From the NCBI GenBank assembly GCA_015039365.1, contig WION01000013.1:496001-560000 (forward strand): 64,000 nucleotides of DNA. Reading direction: 5' to 3'. The notes under the pieces are model-generated. The model was given only the letters and a program-made list of their open reading frames with translations, was not told where the DNA came from and made no database searches. A program made the position numbers and the translations under genes. The DNA is from Amanita rubescens. Lineage: Eukaryota > Basidiomycota > Agaricomycetes > Agaricales > Amanitaceae. Of the stretch, positions 33,201 to 44,862 are shown piece after piece; the stretch's first letter is position 1, and every line of letters starts with the position of its first letter.

Positions 33201-35222
33201 ATGGATGTCCCTCCATCGAGACCCACGCCACAGACACCTATGGGTCCCATGAAGTTGACACTAGGGGTTGAGGAAAGTCGTGCTCACCGTCATCAGCGCC
33301 AGCAGAGCAGGTTTCGCGACCGCGGTGGGTTCGTAATTTGGTTTGGAAGATGGATATTCTGCTGATGCCCCCTTCTGCAGGATTTTTAAGCCGTCTAATA
33401 GAAATACCCTTGTGGACATTCTCATGGGCCGCAGAGCCCCCTCTCCCAGGAAGTCAATGAGACGAAGTGCTTCGTACTCTCCTTCCAAGAGAGACAAAAC
33501 TCCGTCAAGGCCAGACGTTGATAAGACTCGCGTGTCGTGCAATGACTCTGCAGTTTCCCCGACAAAGACAAAGACCCCGAGGAAAACTCGGTCTCTCGTC
33601 CCTCCCCAAGCCACTTTGGAAGGTGGGTCAAGCGTTTGACGCCTACTATTCGTCTTTATCCATATACCATCACGAAGAGAACAGAACGGCGCACTTACAC
33701 GAGTCTCAAGCGGAGGAGACTTCTGCGGGTAATTGCCCATGTCTCGCAACTCTGCTGGAACTGATCACCATGCATGACAGCCCAGCCGACGGCGAAGCGG
33801 AGAGCCAGGACCTCAAAGCAGTCGAACCCAACCGGCAACGAGAAAGAGAGCAGGCCAAAATCGAAACGCAAAACTTCTAAATCTGAATCAGCACCACGGA
33901 GAAAACGGACTGGATCCCAGAAGGCCAAATCGTCACCGGCGGAGAAAAGCAAGCTGGTGGCGGGGACATCTAGTGCTCGAACAAAACCGTTGTCTAGACT
34001 CTCAACTATTGGCGAAGAGGCTGAGCGGAATGAGTTCTCCGATGATGAAAGATCAATAGCGGCGGATACGAAAGGCAAAAAGAAGCGTGTTGCAGGTAAA
34101 CTTGATTTCGTAAAGAGCAAATTGGATGCCTTATTTTCGGGCAGCTAGGACTGGGATGTCGAAAAGCGTTGTTACGGCGGATGAAGACGCCGCAATCGTC
34201 AGGAATAGAAAGCAGGGAACGCGGGCTTCCGGTTCGCGGTCTGTTACGACGAAGACTTACTCAGAGAAGAAATCCTCGTCTGGCAAGCCAACAGCGACAA
34301 CCCTCACAGAACGCCTAGAATCTGTCTTATCAAATCAGCCTAATGCGCCCACGCCTGCCAGGTGTCAAGCGAACGAATCCGGCCCAGGATCCAAGGTAGC
34401 GGCAATGAACGGTGATGAAGTAACGACACATTCCGATGAGTTAGTGGACGCTAACGAAATTCTCATAAAGGAAGGTGGATCTTCAAAACCGGCGTCCCGT
34501 CGGAAACGTCAGCATGACGCTGGAGTCGAGAATCAGGGCCGTTATGCAAAACGTGTCAGACCTTGTATAGCAGGAGTGAAAGATGGGGAAATCAGCAAAA
34601 CGAGCAATCAGATCGAACGGGGGGCAAATGCTTCAGTTCCGAAGTGTCAGGATGCGAAAATTACCAATCTTAGTAAGGAATCAGGACGCGAGGGTAAAGC
34701 CACTTCGGTTACTAACGTTTCATTGGAAATGAGCGGAGCCCAATCCAAAAAGCGTGAAAGGAACCCTGAAGATTCATCTCTAACGCTCTGCCCTTCAAAA
34801 CGTTTCAAATCAGATGAAGCCAACGCGAGCCCTGGTGCGCTCAAAATCCCGCGTGATCGGTCCGCAAAATCTGGGAACATAAATCAAGAGGCAGATTTTG
34901 AAGTTGCTGGTAAATGGCGAGTCTTTCGCTTAATTCGCTTCCCGCACTGAATGAAACTGATTTACTACTTACTCGGGTGCTCAGCGTCCCCTCTTCTAGA
35001 AACCTCAAAGAAAACAACGCTGCCTCAAAGAGGCCACTAAAAGCCACTACACACGGAAGCAAGTCCAAAGTCGGTAACTCCCCTATTTGATCAACACGTG
35101 CTGATATTGACCACAAGACATCTAACAAACGAGGACTCCCTCGCCGGGTGTTGCAAAGACTAAAGAATTCAGAACCTCATCCAGTCGACGATGAACCGGA
35201 TCCTATTGACTTTCTATCTTGA
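33201..35222 (+). CDS. Basic Ser/Lys/Arg-rich protein, probably nuclear, function unknown
   Basis: Best model, seven exons: 33201-33328, 33381-33622, 33711-33728 (18-nt microexon), 33781-34095, 34145-34909, about 35011-35073, and about 35134-35222. It starts MDVPPSRPTPQTPMGPMKLT and ends RRVLQRLKNSEPHPVDDEPD then PIDFLS. It contains KPSNRNTLVDILMGRRAPSP, repeated SPxK/TPxK sites of cyclin-dependent kinase type (SPRKS, SPSKR, SPTKTKTPRKT), and several Lys/Arg clusters (KPKSKRKTSK, KGKKKRVA) that look like nuclear localisation signals. No folded domain is recognised; most of it should be disordered. Exons 6 and 7 are the least certain, with weak acceptors. A chromatin or mitotic role would fit the composition but is only inference. 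Confidence 0.6.
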
Positions 35223-36371
35223 GACCAATCTAAGCTATTTATCTAAACTGCAAGTTGTTCCATGTATTTTATCTTGCTACACCGTCGTAGATTTGTATCA
35301 TCTGTACATTACTATCAATATACTATCTCTACTTTGAAGAACTACTAATGCCTTCCATTTTCGTCGCATGCCATTTCTGAAATGAAGTATGCTAATCTGA
35401 CTTGCCCATCGCACAAGCAAAGACTGAAACGGCTAGGCAGGACTCAGACCAAACCTGAGTCGCCCCCGTGACTGGCTAGCAGGGTCAGAGACAAACTTTC
35501 TGATCACTGTATAATTTAGCATCCTCTAAGAATTCATATCAGTGGTCCGAATCCGAGTCGGCCAATAGTAGTGATGATAATTCAGTAAATATTAGCAGCT
35601 GCGCAGGCCGAGCAGTGAGCAACAATGAATGAGCTCCCCTCGTTTTGTTCGGTGTTCCTCGTCTGCATATATTTCACAGTAGGGGCGGATCATATTCAAT
35701 CCTAAAATAGCACACATAAATGGTGGGTGTTTGAATCAATGGCCTCATTAGAGGGTCTATATCACCGAGCGGCGAACATTGACAAACTAGTATATAGCGA
35801 GAACACTGTCGACTTGGACTGAGAGGGATTTTAATCACCGTTGATGCAGATATTGCACCCACAGGCAACAATACTAGTAAATCGTCTCTATATATGTCGT
35901 AGCATGCGCCACAAAGGAATGGGCAACAATGGACCAAAACATGTCAGATCAAGCGTTTATCCTGAATTTTCGCCGAAATTTTACATGAGAACAACCTTGT
36001 AAACATAGCAAGGTCATCTTGAATTGGACAACCAATTGTTGTTCCCGCAAGGATGAATTTCGTGTGGAAGGTTTCGCTAATCAAGATTACTAGTGACACA
36101 TGGTCAGGCACTATAGCATCTGGGGCGACGTGAATGTGGGATGAAGGTGGCTGTAATGGATTGCCGATGGTCCAGACTGGCCGACCCCTGCGCGGTACCC
36201 GTGAAAGAGATCTAGCAGAAACTGTAAGCTATAGTTTGTAGCAAGTGGTCTACATGTTAAATTATTGCAGGTAAATAAATGGCCGAGTAAGTAGGCTTTC
36301 TAGTTGAACAAGGGTCCAAGCCTAACGACGCACCAGCCATGGGCAAATGGGATCAGGGACCATTCTTCTCA
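35223..36371. other. Intergenic, no gene recognised
   Basis: About 1.15 kb between two converging genes. The only sizeable frame (35937-35674, minus) has no recognisable character. A near-palindromic AT-rich stretch surrounds 35280-35345, after the end of the basic protein gene. Confidence 0.4.
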
Positions 36372-37536
36372 TCAGCGGAATGCCCACGCAGAGTCTGGAC
36401 CGGCGCGTGCAAAAGCTTTGGAATCCATGAATGTGACATGAAGGAGTCTAGGGCAGACGGCAGACCACTCTTCTAACAATTTGAACTTTACGTTCTCCGG
36501 AGCTCCCTGAGATGTTTTCGCATCGCCGTCGATTGACCACCCGTGTAATTCTAAACGTCTGAGCGACCTCATAATCGATAAGGCTTTCGTAAACTCGCCA
36601 CCAGGGCGCAGCTTCCAAGAACATTAATTTGCCAGGCCACACCACGCTATCGAAACAGACTCACCGTATAATGAATGGACTGCTGCATGGCATAGATCCT
36701 CAACCATATCACATTAGGAAATTTGCTCATGCCCTTGAAAAGATCACGAATGAGGATCGTGTCAGAGAAACTTTCCAAGAACACGGAAACGTAACGAATG
36801 TCTGCGCTGTTCGTAATATAGTGACTTCCAATATCTTGGTCTAATGACCTGACGATACCCCCAAATATCTCTGCGGGTTCTGCGTAAAGCGCAGGAAATA
36901 CGCTGAGATGGTTTAAATTTGGCAAAAGCCCTTCAGGTTCTAGTGTGAATATTCGCGGTAACCGGCTTCGCAGTTCCTGGTCCATTCCGTGGAATTCTTG
37001 AAGAAGGAGCGCATCGTCGCATCCATATGTATATAAGCCCAAAAATTGTAAGTCGGAATGATGCTCGATTATCGAGGCGACGTTTAAGGAATGGTCACAG
37101 TACAACGTTCGAAGCTGGAAGCAGCTTTTTCTGTAGCGTGAAAGCTTTAGTACAGGCGACTTAAACCAGTCTCGACATACGTTAATATGCGATCAAGGAC
37201 TTCTTTCGCTGCAGCGTGGTAGCCACCTGGTACTTTCACCCGCAGATCAAGTAATGAAGGCATCTGGGTGAGAGCCGCGGCCAATAATTCCAGTACTTCA
37301 CTGGAGCCCAGATGGGGAAGGACGAATGCCAAAGATTGCACAAAAGATGCTCTCGTAGGACTGGCGCACAACGATTGGATGCAACGATTGTCGGACCAAA
37401 AGCCATCTGAGACTTTTCGGTATAAGATAATTTCTGCCTGCTTCTGTAACGAAGAATTGGCACAAGCTAGCGCGGCTAAGCTTGCTGGTACGCAGAAAGT
37501 GCAAATGTGATGAATCAGCTCAGGAAAGAGTAGCAT
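36372..37536 (-). CDS. F-box-like protein with leucine-rich C-terminal region
   Basis: Three exons on the minus strand: 37536-37181, 37130-36665, 36611-36372; 353 residues. The start MLLFPELIHHICTFCVPASL then AALACANSSLQKQAEIILYR is the agaricomycete F-box pattern (LP.EL...I......L......C..W...A...LYR). It continues with FVQSLAFVLPHLGS, FQLRTLYCDHSLNVASIIEH, LPNLNHLSVFPALYAEPAEI, MRSLRRLELHGWSIDGD and PRLLHVTFMD, irregular leucine-rich units. F-box proteins bind Skp1 in SCF ubiquitin ligases and pick substrates with the C-terminal repeats (known); the target is unknown. The family is highly expanded in this fungal group. All three exon joins keep frame. Confidence 0.78.
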
Positions 37537-38130
37537 CGCAGGGGTCCAGGCGCGGGGCGAGGTGTAAGCGTTGACAGGAAGGGTACGATAGCATCGGTGC
37601 TGATGGATGGGATATCAGCATGACGTGAGACCGATGCGGTGTGGAGACGGAGACGAGATCGGGCGAAGTAGAGGAATGACGGAATGAGGATGGGAAACTA
37701 ACGTTTTGGCCGCCACCGTAACAAGGGATCTAGGCTTCGGAAGGCAATACCGAGCTCGAGTAATACGAATGGCAAACAACTTATTGCAGAACCGAAATAT
37801 GACCGTATTGAAATCAAACTCACTTTTAATACTCTACGCACCTTGCACATGAACTCTTAGTGGATGAAGACAGTGAGGTCCATGACAAGAAATTGGCATT
37901 ACAAACAGAAAATTGCCCTATCGGATGAACCTTGGCAATGCGGGGCCGATGAGTGAAAGTTAGATGTCAACTAAACGTTAAACGTGTTACGAACCGTTGA
38001 CTAAGCGGCGCTCTTACGCCGATGACATCGATTACTGCGGAAGAAGCCGTGGTCTACGCCAGTCGCCATATAGGAAGAACAAAGGAACAAATTATTTGAC
38101 TTGCAATAAAGTACATAAAGAAACCGTGCT
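37537..38130. other. Intergenic, no gene recognised
   Basis: About 590 bp between the F-box start and the SET2 stop. It should hold the F-box promoter and the SET2 3' UTR. No coding or structural signal seen. Confidence 0.4.
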
Positions 38131-41100
38131 TCAACACCGTATATCAGGTAACGGGCGTCGACGAGGATCGGTTGTAACGTGAGTCAAGTCCTTCATTGGT
38201 TCATTGGCAACGTCAGGTGAGATGGAGGGGTCCAATGGCGATTCCTCAGCCCACCCGGTCAGAGACATATCAAGTGCCTCGCTCACGGATACCATCGCAG
38301 TTCCCAGATCATCTTGCTCGTGCACTTCATGATCATCGCGCTCGACCTCGCTTTCGGAGTCAGATTCCATGTCCATTGCTTCCTCTACAGTCATTTCCAC
38401 ACCCATCGAGTTATCGGCGTCTTCTGTAGAGTGCGGGGTATCATTAGACATGGTTGGTGATTCCACAGACATTGAAGATGAGACAGTGGACGACGGCGGA
38501 CGCTCTCTCTTCGATTTTTCTGCCTTTCTCAGAACTTTGCCTATGTATTCCTTGGCAAACTTTTTTATTTTCGTCGTTTTCTCCTCTGATAGTGCGTCCA
38601 ATTGCCCTTCCTTGAACGTGGACGACTTCTTCTCCTTCTCCACGATCACGTGGGTGAGCTATCCATCCAGTCAGCGGAAGAGCAACGATCAATTGACTGT
38701 AACGTACCTCCTTTGCATACTTCTTGAATAATTCACGATTGAGTGTCTTTGCATATTTTGACATGCATTTGACAACGACGGCTCCGACAAGTTTCTGCAA
38801 TCTCTTTTCCTTGTTTGCCTCCTTCTCCTGCGACGTGAGAGTTTTTTTCGGTGACTTTGTCTTCTTGCGCGCCGCCTTTGCCTCCGCCCTCTCTTTCTCC
38901 GCAGCAGCATTAGCAGCGGCAACTTCAGCAGCAGCAATCTCGGCGGCAGCAGCTTGCTCAATGATTGCTTGAATCGACTCCCGCCGTTGTTGAAAGGTTT
39001 CTGTAGAGCGGACAGAGTGATTGGTGGGTGGCTGAAAGAGTTGTTGTACAGGACGAGCACCCCAAGCTGGGTAAGACGTAGGTTGTGCAGCTACCAATTT
39101 AGCTTTGATTCCTAAGGGTTCTTCTTCGTCGTGACGTGCTTTCTTCCATGGCCGGTTGTCCTCATCAGTGGCTGATATAACCGTTAAAAGGACAGGTTTG
39201 TCCTCGCCATCCTAAATTGAATTAACTCGGAACCAAGGTAATCTGTGGAGTATAATAACACACCTGGACCGCTCGCTTAGGTATCCGATTGTACCATGGC
39301 AAACTCTCCCAATGAGTAACAAGCTGAGCAACAGTTGAAATCGACTGATCCAGGCAAAATTGTTCGGCATACCTTCTGGGCAAGCGTGCTGAGTCTCGTG
39401 TCTGCCAGCTGAGCAATGCCTTGTACAGACAAGATGACTTTCGAGTCCTCCACCTTGTTACGATTCACCAATGGCCAGCTTGACATACATTGCAGCGCCT
39501 AGCGGAAATAAAAACGGGAAACGCGCAAAGGATGCTTTCTGCATACCAAGAAGACAAGTTCACTATCATTAGAGTACTCTTCCAGCAGATTTGTCATTAG
39601 ACTGTAGCCACGCAAACGCATTATCTGTCTCAGCGCAGCCTGGTCTTCAGTCATCTAAGCAATAACTCAGAGAAGAAACCTATGAGAAAATGGCAAAGCA
39701 TACCCTGATACGTGTCAGCAACTTGGACAACACTTTGCGGCTTTGCGTCTGGCGTATTGCTTGCACGACCTTTGGAACATCCTTTTCCACAATGGGTTTC
39801 AGGGTAGGCTGCCATCATTTACATTAGAAATCATCAAATGGGGGGTGCAATCATTCATACCATGAAATCAGGGTCATCGATCTTCTTTCCTCTCTTCTTC
39901 TTGGTGCCCTTCAGCTCAAGAATGTCGGCCTCGTCGGTAATGCCAAGTGCTACGGGAGGAATAAGCAAACATCAGGAACTCTTGTGGGCATGGCATACCG
40001 TCAAGATACAAATCATCCAGCGTGGCAATATCAGTTTGAGTCTTTCCTCCGATGTAACCGACGCAATTTGGCTCGCCGCAATAGCATGGTTGTGCTTGAT
40101 GGCTGCAAGTGATGCCAATCTTGTCAGAAAATACGCATATATCTTCCGTTATGCACATACCCATAACGATCAACGTTATAATTGAAAGTTATTTCTTCAT
40201 GCCTCTGGATATCACGTTTTGCGAATATCCCCATTCGAACGTGGTCTCCTATTGTCCATTTTGCCACATAGCAATTTGGACTACAACTGTGGTTTGCGAA
40301 GCGTCCGATACCGCCATGTTTTGTGGCATCGATGAACTAAGGATGAATGTAACCGTGTAAGCGCAGGGAGCTGGAGCGGTTTTTGGTCACGAACCTGGTC
40401 CTTCTGTAGCATCATGAAGTAGAAATGCTGGATACCCTCCTCCGCATACTCTCTCATCCGCTTCTTGAAGGACGGGGTATTGACGACGTCGCCTACGTAT
40501 TCATAAATGAACGTATCCCTAAAGCACCGTGAGTCAAGTGATTGGCAGTTGTATGCATTGGTCTTACTTTGGAAGATCCTTTTCTGCCCTAAGCCCATAA
40601 CCCTTCTTCTCAGTCGACACGATCCCAATGCTGGCATATTCCTTGCGTTGGAACCTAATCATGTTTCATCAGTAGTGGCTAAGTGATACCTTGGACATTT
40701 ACCGCTGGTTTTGACAATGCAACCCACACCGACAATCATCTGGTAGACACTCTACCTGTGTCAGCCTGTTTATACAGTCTGAACCAACTCCGCACGCATT
40801 CTTTGGATCATCGATTTCTGAGACGTTGGTTAGCCTAACACAATTGATTTCCCTAGCGACGGACCGACTCACCATGCTCATACGTGCAATCACACGTCAT
40901 GCTCTCCGAAAGCTCCTTACATCGACCTAATGTTTTGTACTGGTAGTTGTTTTCACTAATCTCACTGAACGTCCTCAGTGCTTCATCTCGTGCTACAGGA
41001 AGATCCCCAATCAACTGGATTGCAAGTTTCTTTGAGTTTCCCGACGAAAAAGCAGCCTGTAAAGACGGTGGTGGCGTCGGAGTCTCCGATTTTGTACCAT

Positions 41101-41395
41101 TTGTGGTGATTGTAGCAGGGATGGGGGCAGGGGAGAGCTTCATTTTCTCATGCGACGTTTCTGCCAAAGTCGGAGACTGAGAAGGAGAAATATGAGGTTC
41201 TAATTTCATGTCTACGTCCATGAGGGGAGCTGTAGGAGAAGATGGAGAAGACGGAGAGCGGGAAGAGAAATCATCCCCCTCTTTTACTGACGTGGTCATG
41301 GTCGTTGGTGGGGAAGAAGTAGTCACCCGTTCACTCCCAGCAATACAGCCAAGTGACGGACTCAACTCCCCTTTTTTCTTGGACGCACGAGCCAT
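38131..41395 (-). CDS. SET2: Histone H3 lysine-36 methyltransferase SET2
   Basis: Multi-exon gene on the minus strand, ATG at 41395 ([14 protein letters not shown]), stop at 38131-38133. Domain order is visible across exons: a Ser/Pro-rich N-terminus; AWS ([46 protein letters not shown]); SET ([45 protein letters not shown] at about 40340-40280, [11 protein letters not shown]); post-SET ([15 protein letters not shown]); a helical middle region; an Ala-rich coiled coil ([20 protein letters not shown]); and a C-terminal SRI-like region ([40 protein letters not shown]), which binds the phosphorylated RNA polymerase II tail. The acidic extension after SRI is long. It methylates H3K36 during elongation (known). 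It is divergent from RPA49 across 293 bp. A WW domain was not identified with certainty. Confidence 0.93.
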
Positions 41396-41688
41396 GCGAC
41401 AGCACGACAGAGCACGACTCTTGCTATTTCAGAGCGACGGGGCTTGTGATACTCAAGTCTCCGCCAGCAATCTGGGTAAATGCGTGAAAAAATGGACGCT
41501 GGAATCGTCAAGACAAAAAAGTTGGGATTAGATTCAATAATACATACCCAGTGGATAACGAAGGGGCAGGAAAAGTCCTAGCAATTAATCAGAAACATAA
41601 GTAGTGGTGTGAGGAAGTAGTGCCAAGTCCACTAAAAACCAAACACAAACTTCTTCTCCTTGACCTCGCTCCTTCCGGTAGACTTGCC
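41396..41688. promoter_or_regulatory. Divergent intergenic region, SET2 / RPA49
   Basis: 293 bp between two start codons pointing away from each other. It must contain both promoters. No TATA box or other element is clear. Confidence 0.5.
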
Positions 41689-43168
41689 ATGTCGGCGACC
41701 AAGTCTCAGTCTAAAAAACGGAAGCACGATTCCATATCACAAGACAGCGGCGCCTTTAAATTGTCAGGCGTAACTCCCGGGAAGATTGGCCCCGTGTTAA
41801 GTACACCACTTTCTCCGCTTAACAACCTTCTTTGTTTTAACTTGTTACAAGTAAGCTATCCTGCGCTTCAGGCACCTCCATCGACTCCGTTCAGATGCTA
41901 CGCAAAGAAGAAGGCCAAAACGAATGGCACAACGGAAGGTACAACGGATGTCGAGAACGTTATCGTTGTGGGAGAGACAGAATCGGTGGAATTTGTCTCG
42001 AACGGTGATGAAACTACACAAGTAGCCCAAGGGGGGTGCAAGTAAGTCGCAGGCTTGTAGTCTACCTTGCAGAATACCTTCATCTTACTGTAACCCGATA
42101 CAGATACCTCGTGTCCATCTACGATCGCTCAACTGGACAACTTACCGTATTACCAGTTGCCAAAACTCCTCACATTCTTAGTCGGACAGTGAAAGCTTTG
42201 AAATCAATACCTCCAGCCCCTGCTCCGTCAGCATTAGAATACAAGGAAGCTCGTACGGCTCTGGGCGAGACCTTTGGTACTAAAAAGGCCAAGGCAGCCA
42301 TTCGAGCGGAAGAGAGGAGCCATATCGACGTAAGCGCTATGGAAGGCGTTATGGATTTCGTCACCGAAGGTATTGAAAAAGGCTCTGGTGGTTTAATGAC
42401 GCAAGGTATCGTGCTGTTTAATTTGGGTAACAATTGATATTCATCGAATTCTATAGAAGAGGCGAAGGAATCTGCTGATAAGAACAGGCTGATTCCTCCT
42501 TACTCAGCTTCTGCCACGGAGCCAGAAGATGTTTATCCCTTGCGTGGCATCATACCGGAAACGGAGTGGAAGACCTTGTCAATTAGCGCCTTCGAGCAAG
42601 CAGGAAGTGAAAAGGACAGGATTGCATTATTGCCTTACCGGCATTCGAAATGGATTAATGGTCACTTGGAGCGGTTGATGAAGGAATCTGGAAAAGGAAG
42701 AAAAAAGAACTTGTAAGTGCCCCGATCATGATCGTGATTAATGTTCTGAGATATGCCCTTGCTCAGGAAATCGCTCCTCTATATATCGGCGATGTTCATG
42801 TTTCTCAAAACGGCTCATTTTAAATTTATAGACAAACAAAAATTAAATGTTAAAATGAAGGGCGTATCAGAGCTGATTACAGATGGTCTACTCAGAAGAT
42901 TTTCGGAAGTGCCGAGGGGTTCCAATGAGTAAGTGTTGCATTGGGCCGCAAGTTGAGCTTTGGTTGATAAATTCCACTGTTTAGACATCAAATGACAACT
43001 AAAACCGAGACCACCTTACTAACCCACCTATTTGCGCTCTGCCTGAAAGTAGACAACCTATGCTACGGATACAACCGTCATAGCTCACGATCTAAGCATG
43101 AGCGTTTCAAAGTAAGGCCACGCGGCGAAATACATGTGCCTATTCTCATACGATTTTGGACAGCGTAA
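41689..43168 (+). CDS. RPA49: RNA polymerase I subunit RPA49, C-terminus disrupted
   Basis: Exons 41689-41800, 41852-42041, 42104-42405, 42457-42712 and two more (from about 42768 and from about 42985). ATG 41689 opens MSATKSQSKKRKHDSISQDS. Family blocks: SYPALQAPPSTPFRCYAKKK, KYLVSIYDRSTGQLTVLPVA, YKEARTALGETFGTKKAKAA (A49 dimerisation module), PLRGIIPETEWKTLS, then the tandem winged-helix part KSLLYISAMFMFLKTAHFKF, LLTHLFALCLKVDN. RPA49 with RPA34.5 supports Pol I initiation and elongation in the nucleolus (known). After KVDN the frame runs off to a stop at 43166-43168; the expected residues YATDTTVIAHDLSMSVSK and, after an intron, VNQLFKSLGA sit one base out of frame, and a second one-base shift near 43194 precedes LRCDIEQG. 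The 51-nt first intron has no stop in frame. Confidence 0.85.
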
Positions 43169-44652
43169 ATCAACTCTTTAAAAGCTTAGGTGCGCATTAA
43201 GATGCGATATCGAGCAGGGTTTGATTGATATCATCTTAAGGTTGCAAAATAACCACTCTTAATGCCCAACATCTATCACGCCTCGGACTTCCGCAGAGCG
43301 CAACGGAGAATAAACGTGCGGTACTGTCAATACCGCTTGAGTGTCCCAAAGCCCAGGACAGGCAAAAAACGGTAGTCTTGATCTTGATCCATACACGCTG
43401 CTTATAGTCTGTATTCCTGTTTCAATCAATATTCATATCAGAGTCCACCGCGCGTCCACGTGCCATCATGATCTCACAAGTTACGGTCTCAAGTTGCCTC
43501 AATTCACCCCAAAGGAACGTATCGGTCTGCCTGGTAAACATCGAAGCCGCAGTCCTGCAACACGACCCCATTCTATTATTACCCTTACCGTCTTCCACCC
43601 AAAACCTGCTTCAGCTTTCTCCCTCGGCCAGCCATGTTCAGCAATTCCGTTGCCCTAGACGGGGTGATCGTGAGCGAGTTGCTGTCTCTCCTGTATATGC
43701 AATCCAGCCTAACACGGCTTACATGGGCGTTATTAAGTTCGAATCCCCTTCTGGTTGCTTAACGCCTTATGTTTTTGAAACCCAAGAAATTCATTCAGTC
43801 TACTAAAGACTAGCATGTCCGGCCCAACCCATACCGAGGACCACATGTACATGAGTTGCGCCCGACAAAATCGTCCCATTTCTTCGAAGGATGCGACCCT
43901 TTGATTATGTAATGGCACCCTTAGGCTCCAATCTCAAGACGAGGATCTTCCGCAAATAAATGAAATTTTATTATTGATCGCTGTCCCACCCCTCAGCTTA
44001 TCAGAGAAGACAAGGCAGAGCCGAGGATAGGGTAAAGCAATGCGAGGGAAAACGTCAGGCACCACCGGGTGTTGGTCAAGTCAACTGAATAGTGTTCACC
44101 AAGATGTTCCATGTTAGAGGCTATACCTACAGCCAAGTACAGCGGACAACACAACGCCATTCCAAATGCGTTTCGAGCGGCAAAGTTGAAAAATAATAAT
44201 CCCGTAGAAAGCGGATTGGTTGAAGCGCACTACGGTCCGGCTCCGGCATTGCGAGCATCCCAGTAAATGCCGCTTGCAGATCTCATAGATGCATCCCTTT
44301 GTCATAACTTGTAAGCGAGATGGAAGGTGAAAGAACATAACGGATCTAAAATTGCAAATGCTAAAAAGTCTAGGCCTACATTCTAAGCTACAGGATGACA
44401 AATATAGGCGACTTGCGCGAAAAAAACTAGCAACATACAAGGTACCAGGGAGACATACTACGGAAAATAACGTGGTAAGCTATAACCAAAATTGATCTGT
44501 CAAGCAAATGGATACAAAGCATACAGGAGTCTGTTCAGGGAGATCGGGACAAAGGGAATAATTGAATGGCATAAATCCTGTGAGATAAGATCGTTTGAAA
44601 ACCGTGACGAAGCAACGACGAAATTGCGCACGGTCGATGGTCAAGAGACGTG
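43169..44652. other. Intergenic, no gene recognised
   Basis: 43169-43260 holds the frame-shifted end of RPA49. Frames at 43341-43806 (plus) and 44440-44114 (minus) are open for about 100 codons but have no recognisable family or exon structure. Confidence 0.4.
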
Positions 44653-44862
44653 TTAGGCGCGGGCTCTGCAGATTTGTTCCTCGCGTTCTCGTTTTGTGGA
44701 GCATTTCTTGCAGAATGTTCTGCAAGTCGTGCACCAGAGTTCGTGGTACGCGTCGTTCTGACCATGCATAGGGTCGGACCGTGAACGGTCATTGGGGCAA
44801 CCGCAGCGCGCTTGAACATGTTGCGAGTGGCCATGGGGACATTTATCACAGTCGATAATCAT
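44653..44862 (-). CDS. Small Cys-rich protein, possible zinc-binding (69 residues)
   Basis: Single exon, ATG at 44862, stop at 44653. It starts MIIDCDKCPHGHSQHVQARC and ends CKKCSTKREREEQICRARA. The cysteines and histidines are spaced CxxC(P)HxH...CxC near the start and HELWCTTCRTFCKKC in the second half, an arrangement that would suit two zinc sites. No signal peptide, so probably intracellular. A CATATAAAAC TATA-like box at about 44948-44957 (minus-strand sense) lies roughly 90 bp upstream. It has no close gene neighbour. I do not recognise the family; a chance ORF is possible, but the TATA box and even Cys pairing argue for a gene. Confidence 0.5.
   Translation of the reverse strand: MIIDCDKCPHGHSQHVQARCGCPNDRSRSDPMHGQNDAYHELWCTTCRTFCKKCSTKREREEQICRARA

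Noticed and set aside
26112..35222. Secondary-metabolite gene cluster
   Set aside because: Only a P450 and an esterase are present; no synthase, terpene cyclase, transporter or regulator lies nearby.
35674..35937. 87-codon minus-strand ORF with several Cys
   Set aside because: No spacing pattern, family or splice context; likely chance.
43700..43760. GTTCGAATCCCC, resembling a tRNA T-arm/B box
   Set aside because: The bases upstream do not form an acceptor stem, D-arm or anticodon arm, so no tRNA is supported.
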